Below, one piece after another: positions 37,113-46,005 of a DNA stretch of 64,000 nucleotides. The stretch is from positions 434,001-498,000 of the forward strand of contig NZ_VOAZ01000003.1 in NCBI RefSeq assembly GCF_008369115.1, in the 5' to 3' direction. The translations under genes and the position numbers were made by a program. The notes under the pieces were generated by a model that searched no databases, was not told the DNA's origin, and was given only the letters and a program-made list of their open reading frames with translations. This stretch comes from Psychrobacter sp. ANT_WB68. GTDB lineage: Bacteria > Pseudomonadota > Gammaproteobacteria > Pseudomonadales > Moraxellaceae. Position 1 is the first letter of the stretch. Every line of letters starts with the position of its first letter.

Positions 37113-37562
37113 TTAACGTACTAAGCGATTAAGACCATCGGCAAAGGCTTTTTTATCGCGGTCACCATAAGGTTTTTGGCCGCTCATTTCTTGCAGCTCG
37201 AGCACGCCAGTGCCGCGCATGGTATCCATAAAATCACGCATATTGAGCTTTTGCTTGATATTGTTTTTATCATAGACCATCCCGCGCGTGGTCAACACCA
37301 TCCCGCCTTTATCTAAAATATCATTTGCCAGTGGAATGTCGCTAGTGATGGCTAAGTCGCCTGGCTGGATTTGTTCGACGATATAATCATCGGCTTTATC
37401 AAACCCCGAGGGCACCACGGTCATGACGAGCAGCGGTGATTTGCGTAATTTAATGGGCTGATTGGCGACGAATATCGCCATGGTTTTTGTGCGTTCAGCC
37501 GTTTTGATAATCAAGTCTTTGGCAATCAGTGGCACTGAATCAGCATCTACCCAGATCTGCAT
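37113..37562 (-). CDS. yaiI: DUF188/UPF0178 (YaiI/YqxD) protein
   Basis: The 149-residue protein matches the DUF188 family from its first residues (MQIWVDADSVP), with VVPSGFDKADDYIVEQIQPGDLAITSDIPLANDIL and TTRGMVYDKNNI. It is a PIN-like fold with conserved aspartates; function is not established. Its ATG overlaps the purK stop by one base (TAATG), so it is coupled to purK translation. The purE-purK-yaiI arrangement suggests one transcript. Confidence 0.93.
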   Translation of the reverse strand: MQIWVDADSVPLIAKDLIIKTAERTKTMAIFVANQPIKLRKSPLLVMTVVPSGFDKADDYIVEQIQPGDLAITSDIPLANDILDKGGMVLTTRGMVYDKNNIKQKLNMRDFMDTMRGTGVLELQEMSGQKPYGDRDKKAFADGLNRLVR

Positions 37563-38926
37563 TATTGCTTAGCCTTATCTGCTGTCGATAAAACGTCTAT
37601 AGCTGTTACAGCCTCTGTCTGGTTGTCTTTAACATGGATATCATTATCTTCTACAGCGTAGGCAGTATCGGCATTGCTTGGTTCTTCTAGCGTTTTTGCT
37701 TGGTTCTCGGTAGCCATAGGGGCTAACTTTTTATCAAGACCCACTTTATTAGGCAAAACAGCCACCAGCTTAGCCAATGCAGGCTCTAAATCTGCAACGT
37801 CATTTGGCATTAAGGTAATATGCGCAATCTTACGATCTTCGCGCTCAGCCTTATGGTAGCTATGGTAATGGGCGCCATCGATATTTAACACGGCGCTGAT
37901 ATCAGGATACTGCCCCAATACATTAAGCATAATTGCTGGATGGACGTTGTCAGTATCGCCTAGCGGCAGATTGACCACAGCGCGAATATGATTCTCAAAT
38001 TGGCTAGTGATAGCGCCTTCAATACTCCAGTGTCCAGAGTTGTGGACGCGCGGGGCAATCTCGTTGGCAAGGAGATAGTCGTTACCACGAGCGTCTTTGC
38101 TCACAAATAGCTCAAGCGCCATCACTCCGACATAACCTAAATGATTCATCACAGTGGTAATAGCATCGGTTGCTTGTTGAAATAGATGGCTAGTACCAAC
38201 GGCCGGCGCGCGGGTTTTGGCCAATATGCCATGATGATGATGGTTTTCGACCAAATCATAGCAGCGTACTTGACCATTTTGGGCGCGTGCAGCAATGATA
38301 GACACTTCACGGCTAAAGTTAATAAAGCCTTCTGCAATGAGTGGGGCAGGCGTTGGCGTCAGTGCACCTTTACCACTAACCGCATCTTTAAGCGCTTGCC
38401 AAGCAACTTTAATATCACTTTCTTCTTTGATGACAAACTGACCTTTGCCGTCATAACCGCCGCGGCTGGTCTTTAGGACGATAGGCAATCCTAGCTCGTC
38501 GCAAGCTTGCTTCAATTCCGCTTCAGAATTGACCGCCATAAATGGCACAGTGGCGATATCGAGCTCATTGAACATGCGCTTTTCTTTTAAACGATCTTGA
38601 GCGATATCAAGGGCAATCGGTGGCGGAAACATGCCTTGTTTGCTACCAGATTTTGATAGGCTAGCCAATTGTTCAACCGTGGCAGTAGGCGTGTTTTCAA
38701 ATTCTAAGGTAAAGACGTCAGCTGCGGCAATAAATGCTTCTAACTGCTCACTATGAAAAACTTTGCCATATAGGCTGGCCGGACAGTCGGCATTGTCTTC
38801 TAAAAATACGCACTGATAACCGAGCGGCATGGCGGCTTCGGCGAGCATCATACCAAGCTGACCACCGCCTAAAATACCGATGGTACGAATGGTTTGGGTT
38901 ACAGGATAAGCGTTCGCTGTAGTCAT
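37562..38926 (-). CDS. purK: N5-carboxyaminoimidazole ribonucleotide synthase PurK
   Basis: PurK uses ATP and bicarbonate to carboxylate aminoimidazole ribonucleotide in purine synthesis. The protein has the N-terminal GILGGGQLGMM loop, an ATP-grasp domain (KTSRGGYDGKGQFVI; FINFSREVSIIAARAQNG) and a NEIAPRVHNSGHWSIEGAITSQFENHIRAVVNLPLGD signature. At 454 residues it is about 75 residues longer than the norm; the extra C-terminal segment (from ~KLAPMATENQAKT on) is acidic, low in aromatic residues and probably disordered. It sits between purE and yaiI in the same direction. Confidence 0.96.
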   Translation of the reverse strand: MTTANAYPVTQTIRTIGILGGGQLGMMLAEAAMPLGYQCVFLEDNADCPASLYGKVFHSEQLEAFIAAADVFTLEFENTPTATVEQLASLSKSGSKQGMFPPPIALDIAQDRLKEKRMFNELDIATVPFMAVNSEAELKQACDELGLPIVLKTSRGGYDGKGQFVIKEESDIKVAWQALKDAVSGKGALTPTPAPLIAEGFINFSREVSIIAARAQNGQVRCYDLVENHHHHGILAKTRAPAVGTSHLFQQATDAITTVMNHLGYVGVMALELFVSKDARGNDYLLANEIAPRVHNSGHWSIEGAITSQFENHIRAVVNLPLGDTDNVHPAIMLNVLGQYPDISAVLNIDGAHYHSYHKAEREDRKIAHITLMPNDVADLEPALAKLVAVLPNKVGLDKKLAPMATENQAKTLEEPSNADTAYAVEDNDIHVKDNQTEAVTAIDVLSTADKAKQ

Positions 38927-39016
38927 GGCAGGCTCTTTACATTAAAAATGAATAAGGGGTTTTGAGTATTAATATCTAAAAACTACGGGATAAAACTTAT
39001 GTTATTAAAATAGGAA

Positions 39017-39037
39017 AAGGTGCACTGTATGCACCTT
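39017..39037 (-). terminator. Hairpin between purE and purK
   Basis: AAGGTGCA (39017-39024) pairs with TGCACCTT (39030-39037). On the minus strand TTTTCCTATTTT follows, so it could be a weak terminator or attenuator in the purE-purK unit. Confidence 0.5.
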
Positions 39038-39214
39038 GTATTTAGTAGAACGCATCTGAGCAAAAATATCAAGTTTAGAACATTGCTTGTTAATTTTGGT
39101 ATTTAAGTTTGATATTGAGATTTAAAAACCAGATGATTGCGCTTAATGTTTTTTTGTTAAAATTGCATTTCTGCTAACTGTTTCTTGCTAAAAACTAACG
39201 CTATTTGGCAGGCT

Positions 39215-39775
39215 TTACGCGTTAATAATACCGGGTATTGGGCTGGCAAGAATGGTATCGGTTTGCGCTTGACGCATGTTATCCAGCTTAGTCGCAATTG
39301 TTTCATCATGCAATGCTAAGACCTGAATAGCAAGGAGAGCAGCGTTATACGCGCCAGCCGCACCAATTGCTAAGGTCCCAACGGCCACGCCTTTTGGCAT
39401 TTGCACGATAGAGAGTAGGCTATCCCAACCACTGAGCATCGATGATTTTACAGGCACGCCAAAGACAGGTAGCGGCGTTTGGCTGGCGCACATACCGGGC
39501 AGATGAGCCGCACCGCCAGCCCCAGCGATAATCACTTGTAATCCGTTACCTTTAGCACTTTTGGCGTAATCAAACAATCTATCAGGGGTACGATGCGCTG
39601 ACACCACTTCACATTCAAAAGCGATATCAAAGTCGGCAAGTAGTTGCGCCGCTGCACTCATGGTTGCCCAATCAGACTGCGAGCCCATGATAATACCTAC
39701 TTTTGGTTGACCAGCAGGAGAAGTGATTGGGCTGTTTTGCTCAACAGGGGTAACGGTAGCCGACGTAGTGCTCAT
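39215..39775 (-). CDS. purE: N5-carboxyaminoimidazole ribonucleotide mutase PurE
   Basis: PurE class I moves the carboxylate from N5 to C4 of the imidazole ring, the step after PurK. The 186-residue protein has [13 protein letters not shown], the active-site SAHRTPDR and the [12 protein letters not shown] stretch. A ~20-residue variable N-terminus precedes the core. GAGGATATC lies about 10 bases before the ATG. purK follows 288 bases downstream on the same strand, with a hairpin between the two. Confidence 0.97.
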   Translation of the reverse strand: MSTTSATVTPVEQNSPITSPAGQPKVGIIMGSQSDWATMSAAAQLLADFDIAFECEVVSAHRTPDRLFDYAKSAKGNGLQVIIAGAGGAAHLPGMCASQTPLPVFGVPVKSSMLSGWDSLLSIVQMPKGVAVGTLAIGAAGAYNAALLAIQVLALHDETIATKLDNMRQAQTDTILASPIPGIINA

Positions 39776-39874
39776 GCTTTGATATCCTCAAAAAGACCAT
39801 CATACAAAAGTTTTGCTGCCTTCGTAAAGCCAAGTTTGCTGTTTAATAGCAAAGCGGGCTAAATAACGCTGATT

Positions 39875-40840
39875 TTATGCATTTATCCTTGAGTCTTCAT
39901 CATGGCGATACTGTACAAAATTATAAGCTTTAAGCGGTAATGGCTGCTCGGTATCGAGCTGATAGCAGGTCAGATAACCGCTATCAATCGCTGCTGAATA
40001 ATCGGTACAAGCGACCTGCGGGCTAAGGGGTTGCGGCGCGCCGGTCAGCCAATAATGACCGACGAATACCGGTTTATGGGTTTTAAGGGCAAACTCGATA
40101 TTTTCCGCTAGGGCATCACTTGGAATTTGCGCCAATCCTGAGCTGGGTGCACGGGCAATCTCATGAATGGTGCGTTTATTGAGCTCATCAAGCCACCAAC
40201 GCACGCGTACTTGTGAGCGCGCTGCACCATCTTTATCGACCATGACTAAACCATCGGGCAACGCCGTTTCTACGCCTTTTAGCACACGCTCAAGCGCTTC
40301 ATAAGCAGGGCTATACTTTTGCGCCGTGGCAATGATGGCTGCAGGCGTCAGGCAATTATCGGCAGTCAAAAGCGGCTTCAATACCGCCATGCTATCGACA
40401 TCCCAGCAAGCGTGTACAAAGCAAGCATAGTCAGTCTCAAGCCACAAGGGAATCTCATAAAAGCGCTGCAGCCAGTATTGATGCGCTTCTGAGCCAAACG
40501 GTACTTCTGCTAAAAACGCTTCATGCTGGCGCACATGAACAGCGCTATGCGAGCGTAAATAGCGCTCAGGTTGCTCTGGGTCAGGCATGGCAAAGGTTAA
40601 TGCATTATATTCATGATTGCCAATCACCGCATCGGCAACATCTGCATCTAACATGGCAAACACAATCTCTAGCGATGCTACTTGCTGCGGCCCACGGTCA
40701 ATGAAATCACCAATGAATAGCGCCCGATGACCGGATGGCGGTACAAAATGGGTGCCATTATGAACATAGCCCAACTGTTTTAGTAGGCCCACCAACTTGT
40801 CTGCATAACCGTGAATATCACCAATCACATCTATAATCAT
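39875..40840 (-). CDS. PPP-type metallophosphatase (Ap4A hydrolase-like)
   Basis: The 321-residue protein has the calcineurin-like motifs GDIHG (start), GDFIDRGP and GNHEYN in order, and later conserved histidines (FVHACWD, FVGHYWLTG). It should be a cytoplasmic metal-dependent phosphatase; diadenosine tetraphosphatase or protein phosphatase activity are both possible. ATG 40840 gives MIIDVIGDIHG; the 23-residue extension to 40909 is hydrophobic and lacks a ribosome site. It lies upstream of purE on the same strand with a 100-base gap, so cotranscription is possible. Confidence 0.88.
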   Translation of the reverse strand: MIIDVIGDIHGYADKLVGLLKQLGYVHNGTHFVPPSGHRALFIGDFIDRGPQQVASLEIVFAMLDADVADAVIGNHEYNALTFAMPDPEQPERYLRSHSAVHVRQHEAFLAEVPFGSEAHQYWLQRFYEIPLWLETDYACFVHACWDVDSMAVLKPLLTADNCLTPAAIIATAQKYSPAYEALERVLKGVETALPDGLVMVDKDGAARSQVRVRWWLDELNKRTIHEIARAPSSGLAQIPSDALAENIEFALKTHKPVFVGHYWLTGAPQPLSPQVACTDYSAAIDSGYLTCYQLDTEQPLPLKAYNFVQYRHDEDSRINA

Positions 40841-41010
40841 AATAATTATCAAATTCTTAAATATTTTATTGAGTATAAGTTTGCGCAAAATGCTTAGCGA
40901 AACTAACACTGGCTCAAGTATTTAAACTGCCATCATAAACCAAGCTTTCATTTCAATGTTCATTACTGAACTTTATTTATAAGCTTGATTACTCGGTTTT
41001 ACTATTGAGC

Positions 41011-41619
41011 TTAAAACCCAGGAGACAATAGCGCATTTAAAAAGTGCGGTAGTACTTGAGGTTCTAGAATGATGGTTGCAATAATCCCAAATGCGCCGCC
41101 CCACATGTGCGCCATATGATTGATGTTAGAGCCGCCGCGTTTGTCGGCGTAAATACTATAAGCGATATAAGCGACCGCAAACAATATGGCTGGGATAGGA
41201 ATGACTGCAAACAGATAAATCTTTTCCCATGGCGCGAGCAGGATAAAAGCAAAGAGTACCGCTGATACGCCGCCTGATGCACCAAGGCTTAAATAACTGG
41301 CATTATTTTTATGCTTAATGTAGCTTGGAATCATCGCGACAACGATGGCCAATACATAAAAAACCACGAAACCATAACCGAATAAAAATGACTGATACAA
41401 GCCTTCGATCGCACGACCAAAAAAGTACAAAGTAAACATATTAAACAGTAGATGCATCGCATCAGCATGAATGAAACCATGAGTCACAAAGCGATACCAT
41501 TGACCATTGTTCACAGCTGGCGGATAAAAAATCAGTCGATTAAACAGTGTTTTGTTTTGCCATGCCAATAAACTGACGATAACGGTAATGATAATAATAA
41601 GAGTCGTTTGGTTAAACAA
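41011..41619 (-). CDS. Rhomboid-family intramembrane serine protease
   Basis: The 202-residue membrane protein has six or so helices, with the rhomboid marks WYRFVTHGFIHADAMHLLFNM, GASGG (S115) and HMAHMWGG (H171), the expected Ser-His dyad. It should cleave membrane proteins within or next to the bilayer; no substrate can be read. I chose TTG 41619, which has AAGGA 7 bases upstream; a TTG frame to 41703 adds 28 residues with no ribosome site. Confidence 0.88.
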   Translation of the reverse strand: MFNQTTLIIIITVIVSLLAWQNKTLFNRLIFYPPAVNNGQWYRFVTHGFIHADAMHLLFNMFTLYFFGRAIEGLYQSFLFGYGFVVFYVLAIVVAMIPSYIKHKNNASYLSLGASGGVSAVLFAFILLAPWEKIYLFAVIPIPAILFAVAYIAYSIYADKRGGSNINHMAHMWGGAFGIIATIILEPQVLPHFLNALLSPGF

Positions 41620-42180
41620 AGGAGAGTCCTTAGGCCGAGCCTGATAGATGGCAATGGTATAAATCGTAACGCTTAAAGCCCAAGTGTTTTGGCTGAATAA
41701 CAACTGATACTAACTATGAAATCATAAATGAGGACTAAATCATCAGTAATAATCAATGACTAAAGTGCGACACCAACAATAATAGCAGTGATACTAAGGC
41801 AAAAACCAATAGACGACAAAATTATGCTTTAATAATCGTTTATATTAAATAATATAACAGCGTATCAGGCACAATGAGTAATGCTTCGTATACTGACCGT
41901 AACGATTCACGACAGAGAATAAAAATGAATAATGAATAGGTGGTATTGATTTAGGCTTATCGGACTCACCGCTATTACATTTATAGTTGTTTACTTGATA
42001 GTCAGTTAAAAAGTAATGGGATTTATAAATGATAGGCAGTTTATATACCAATATTGCTTGTTAAATGCCGGCCCGTTAAGTGCCCAGATCTGTCAGCATT
42101 TTAGAGTCTACAGCGTAAAAAATTCAATTAAAAAATCCCCTTTATATATCCTATAACAGCGCCGACGAAGGCTATAACTT
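41620..42180. other. Noncoding region between rhomboid gene and OmpA-like pair
   Basis: About 560 bases with an AT-rich middle. A minus-strand frame at 41845-42051 has no ribosome site or protein-like composition. It should hold two divergent promoters. I see no clear operator. Confidence 0.45.
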
Positions 42181-43803
42181 ATGAATATCATTGACCAATT
42201 AGAACAAACAGTAACCTCAGCGGTGTTAGGTGGCTATAGTAATGACAATCATGTTAATGGCGACACTACTACTGGTCCAGTTGATAACGGCGGTGTGTCC
42301 TATGTCAGCTTATTAGAGCAGTTTTATGCCATGTTGGCGGCGCGTTTGGCGTTGCCGCAAATTTACTCGCAATTACTGCGTGATGATCAGCTGATTGTTA
42401 ATGATAATATTCTAGAAAAGCCCTTGTTTGAGCAGTTATGGCAAGCACCGAGTTCGCGCCAAACCCTTATTCAAGAGCTTGCGGCGACCCATCATATTGA
42501 TGAGCCGACTACTATAAAGCTTATTATGAATGCTGCCCCGTTAGCTTATCGTGAGCTCAAGGTCATGGCAAACGGTCAGTTTTTACCGGCATTTTTACAA
42601 AGCCAGCAACCGTCATTGCGCCACTATTTGCCGATATGGGCAGCCTCAGTGATTACCGCGCCGCAACATGCTGAGGATGAGCTGTTTAATGCTCAAAGCG
42701 CGGTAGCTGATATAGCAGCCATGCCTGTCTCACTAAATAAGTTTAATGCCATTGAAGCAAGTAGGATGAATCCTTCTGCGAACTTGCCCAACGACCCTGC
42801 TATCGACAGCTTTGATAACAGTCTAAATACAGCTGTTATAGATACGGGTGCTATCCATGCCAATCCTGCCGCCCATCACCTAGAAGAGAACAGCAGCCTA
42901 AAGCGTGAGAAAGTACGTACCCGCAACCAACGCAATGATTTATTAATACGGGTATTTCTATTATTTGCCGCAATTGCAGTGATTGCGCTGGTATGGGCAT
43001 TATTAATTCGGCCTAATAACGCCCCGCCCGTAGAGCCGGTCGTGACTGCGCCTATGGTCATACCGCCTATCGCTGAGCCGCCAGCGCAAGTATTAACGCC
43101 CGTTGAACTTATCGTTGGCGTGGATAATAGCGGCAGTCTTTATAGCTGTAGTGCCTCTGTCGGTGATGCCGCGCTACAAAGTACGCTGCAACAGGCGCTC
43201 AATAGCAGCTTTGGTGAGCAGGCGGGTACGTGTCAGTTTACGGTTCAAAAAAGGGTCGCCAATAATATTGCCAATATGCCTATCGAGGCACTACCTAATA
43301 TTCTGACATTATTGAGAGCGACCCCATTTGCGCGCTTACAGCTGCAAAACGACCGTATGACCTTAGAAGCGCCAGATAGTATGCAGCTGCAGAGATTAGC
43401 CACGGATATCCGTACTTTGGTGCCTGCGATGATGGTTGATAGTACAGCGCCGCTACCACTACCTAATAATAATGACAGTGGTATAGGAGCAGCTGATATG
43501 GCGGCTACGAATGGTGCAAACAATCAGTTTGCTAACGATGGTATGCCGACAAACAACCAGTACGATGCTAATAATAATGCTAACGGCAATAGTGACTACC
43601 AAGCATCTGACGATAATACAGGTGATAGCGTGATGCCTGCGCCTGCCCGCAATAATGATTTCAATAACCCGCCTATGTATAACGAACCTAGGAACAATGA
43701 GCGCCCAGCATCAACGAGGCCACCGGGACCTTTCTCAGAGTCAGAAGTAGATGATATGGCAAACAGTGTCATTGTGGCTGAGCCCGCACAAGTCAAAAGA
43801 TAG
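42181..43803 (+). CDS. Envelope protein paralogous to the next gene, without OmpA domain
   Basis: The 540-residue protein shares its plan with the following gene: an N-terminal helical domain (LLEQFYAMLAARLALPQIY, AAPLAYRELKVMANGQFLPAFL, IWAASV), one membrane helix at ~254-277, then a BON-like domain with SGSLYSCSASVG (C323) and C351. The same two cysteines recur in its neighbour. The C-terminus is instead an Asn/Gln/Pro-rich, probably disordered tail; the OmpA peptidoglycan-binding domain is absent. The likely topology is N-terminus in the cytoplasm, BON-like part in the periplasm. AAGG lies ~9 bases before the ATG. Function unknown; it arose by tandem duplication followed by loss or replacement of the C-terminus. 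Confidence 0.75.
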   Translation: MNIIDQLEQTVTSAVLGGYSNDNHVNGDTTTGPVDNGGVSYVSLLEQFYAMLAARLALPQIYSQLLRDDQLIVNDNILEKPLFEQLWQAPSSRQTLIQELAATHHIDEPTTIKLIMNAAPLAYRELKVMANGQFLPAFLQSQQPSLRHYLPIWAASVITAPQHAEDELFNAQSAVADIAAMPVSLNKFNAIEASRMNPSANLPNDPAIDSFDNSLNTAVIDTGAIHANPAAHHLEENSSLKREKVRTRNQRNDLLIRVFLLFAAIAVIALVWALLIRPNNAPPVEPVVTAPMVIPPIAEPPAQVLTPVELIVGVDNSGSLYSCSASVGDAALQSTLQQALNSSFGEQAGTCQFTVQKRVANNIANMPIEALPNILTLLRATPFARLQLQNDRMTLEAPDSMQLQRLATDIRTLVPAMMVDSTAPLPLPNNNDSGIGAADMAATNGANNQFANDGMPTNNQYDANNNANGNSDYQASDDNTGDSVMPAPARNNDFNNPPMYNEPRNNERPASTRPPGPFSESEVDDMANSVIVAEPAQVKR

Positions 43804-44291
43804 AAAAAACTATTGTTAAAAGGGAATATAAAATAAAGAGCTAAGAGCTAAAAGGAGTGCAGTATCAATGATTGACTGCGCTCCTTTTTGGTTGCTGCTA
43901 AGTAAAGATGATAACAGTAGAAAAGCACTATCGAAAAGAATTTAGGCAAATTCCTATTCACTAACCACCTATTCAGGATTGAAGTATTAACCCTCTATAT
44001 GTTAGTGGTTTGTATGTTATAAGCGTCGCAGTTACGAGTAACAATCGAAATATTACTTAACGTAGCAATTGCACAACAGCGTGTTGATTGTGAATACATC
44101 CTTAATACTTTTATAATAACAAAAGTTGAATCTAGTTATTGCTAGTATTTAATATTGTCGCTGGTATTTAATATTAATAGCATGAGCTTATATCAAACAT
44201 CAGTCATTAAATATCAACCTTCTACATTTTTGAGAATGTACGCTATATAAAACAAGCGATTTAAAATAACGATTAATTGAGGAATGACATT
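43804..44291. other. Gap between the tandem paralogs
   Basis: After the hairpin at 43850-43889 the rest is AT-rich and likely holds the promoter of the second gene. No ORF is seen. Confidence 0.5.
43850..43889 (+). terminator. Terminator of the first paralog
   Basis: AAAAGGAGTGCAGT pairs with ACTGCGCTCCTTTT (one wobble) and is followed by T. Confidence 0.88.
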
Positions 44292-45890
44292 ATGGATATT
44301 ATCAGTCACTTAACGCGGACGGTTAGCCCAGCAGTACTAGGAGATGACCGCACTCCTGCTAAGAAAAATTTACTTGAACAGTTCTATGCTATTTTTGCAG
44401 CTCGTCTCGCCGATAATGATACCTACAATCGTTTTGCCAATGAAAATATTACTCGTGATGATCAACAGTTTTACGATCGAGTATGGACGGATGGCGCGCA
44501 CCGTGACCAAATCGCTCGTGAGCTTGCTGGCAAACACAATGTCGATGCTACCGCGGCTCGTGGCTTAATTGCGATGGCAGCGCCTTTGGCATATCACGAA
44601 ATAAAAAGCTTGGCAGGAACGACACCCGTGCCTCAGTTCTTAAATGATAACCTTGCTAGTTATCAGCATCACATCCCTGTATGGGCGAGTGCGGTGCTGC
44701 CTGCCGGTATGATTGCTGCTGCACCCGCTGGCGCCCGTATTTCTGATACGGTCAGCACCGCGCCCATTCACCGTGAAGAAGAAGAAAAAGGTAGCTTCAT
44801 GAAAGCGCTGCTACCAATTATCGGACTGATTATTCTGGGGGCATTGGCGTGGGCGCTGCTAAGAGGTTGCCAAGACAATCCTGAGCCAGTCGGAACGCCA
44901 GTTGTTACCGAGCAGCAAGCCGTTAATGGTGATAAGCAGTTAGCGGTCGCCGCTGATATTGAACCTGCGTCATTGCGTATTGCCACCGGTGAAAACAGTG
45001 AGTTATATGCTTGCCGCATGAATGTAGGTAATGAGACGCTACAGTCCAATGTCATGGACGCTTTAACCGCTACATTTGGTGATGAAGCCAATAATTGCCG
45101 TGCGGATGTTGATAATAACTTCTCGATTGATATGCCTGCTGCCGCTCAGCTTGCTTCTATCTTACCCATCGTCAAAAATGTACCCAATGCCAGCATGTTA
45201 ATTAAAGGCGATACTATTACCGTTAATGCGCCTGATGCTGCTGCGCTAGATAAAATGGTTGCAGATTTACAAGCGGTTGCGCCAGCGATGACCGTACAAG
45301 CAGAAGGTCCATTAGATGCACAAGCTGAGATTGATAACAGCTTAACGACATCTCAAGCTGCGATGGATAACCTCGGTCAAAACCCTGATCCTCGTGATGT
45401 GGCCCGCGCGCTAAGTCTACAAGTGGTGAATTTTGAAGTGGATAAAGCCGTCATTCCTGATGCCAATAAAGCGCTGTTAGACCGCGCTGTCAAGCTGATG
45501 GAACAAGTGCCAGATATGAAGCTGATGATTATTGGTCATACTGACAAAACCGCTGATGCTGCATACAACATGAAACTGTCACAAGAGCGTGCCCAATCCA
45601 TGAAGGACTACTTGGTCGCGCAAGGTGCTGATCCTAGTAAGCTCATGACTAAGGGGATGGGTGAGACTGATCCTATTGCTGAAAACGCCACTGAGCAAGG
45701 TCGTTTCCGTAACCGCCGTATCGAGTTTGTCGTCTATGATGAGACAGCAAATGCCAACGATGGCATGGTGATTAGTAACAGTGCGCTTGACCCAGATTTA
45801 AATCCATTAGACAGTAATAATGATGATTTAATGCCTGACGCTGATGATCCTAGTCGTGGTACTGCATTAGACCCAAAAGCAACTAACTAA
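44292..45890 (+). CDS. OmpA-family protein with BON-like domain
   Basis: The 532-residue protein has an N-terminal helical domain (~25-140), a membrane helix at ~171-191, a BON-like domain with C241 and C269 (~225-335), and a C-terminal OmpA domain (~376-483: QVVNFEVDKAVIPD, GHTDKTADAAYNMKLSQERAQSMKDYL, RFRNRRIEF). D418 and R433 are the expected peptidoglycan contacts. The build resembles mycobacterial ArfA (BON plus OmpA) with an added N-terminal cytoplasmic part, so it should tether the inner membrane to peptidoglycan. ATG 44292 is set by TGAGGAA upstream. The first ~140 residues are paralogous to the preceding gene. An acidic tail (NPLDSNNDDLMPDADDPS) ends the protein. Confidence 0.85.
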   Translation: MDIISHLTRTVSPAVLGDDRTPAKKNLLEQFYAIFAARLADNDTYNRFANENITRDDQQFYDRVWTDGAHRDQIARELAGKHNVDATAARGLIAMAAPLAYHEIKSLAGTTPVPQFLNDNLASYQHHIPVWASAVLPAGMIAAAPAGARISDTVSTAPIHREEEEKGSFMKALLPIIGLIILGALAWALLRGCQDNPEPVGTPVVTEQQAVNGDKQLAVAADIEPASLRIATGENSELYACRMNVGNETLQSNVMDALTATFGDEANNCRADVDNNFSIDMPAAAQLASILPIVKNVPNASMLIKGDTITVNAPDAAALDKMVADLQAVAPAMTVQAEGPLDAQAEIDNSLTTSQAAMDNLGQNPDPRDVARALSLQVVNFEVDKAVIPDANKALLDRAVKLMEQVPDMKLMIIGHTDKTADAAYNMKLSQERAQSMKDYLVAQGADPSKLMTKGMGETDPIAENATEQGRFRNRRIEFVVYDETANANDGMVISNSALDPDLNPLDSNNDDLMPDADDPSRGTALDPKATN

Positions 45891-45940
45891 TACGAGCTTA
45901 CGGATACTTATTAAATTCTAACTGAAGTTTTAATAACAAA

Positions 45941-45970
45941 AAAACCGCATCTTAATAAAGGTGCGGTTTT
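45941..45970. terminator. Bidirectional terminator before nagZ
   Basis: AAAACCGCATCTT pairs with AAGGTGCGGTTTT (one wobble) around AATA, between convergent stops. Confidence 0.92.
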
Positions 45971-46005
45971 TATTTTGCTAAATTGTCTGTATTTTATTAA
46001 GTTAA

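Noticed and set aside
41845..42051. 68-codon minus frame before the OmpA-like pair
   Set aside because: No ribosome site and tyrosine/serine-rich random-looking composition.
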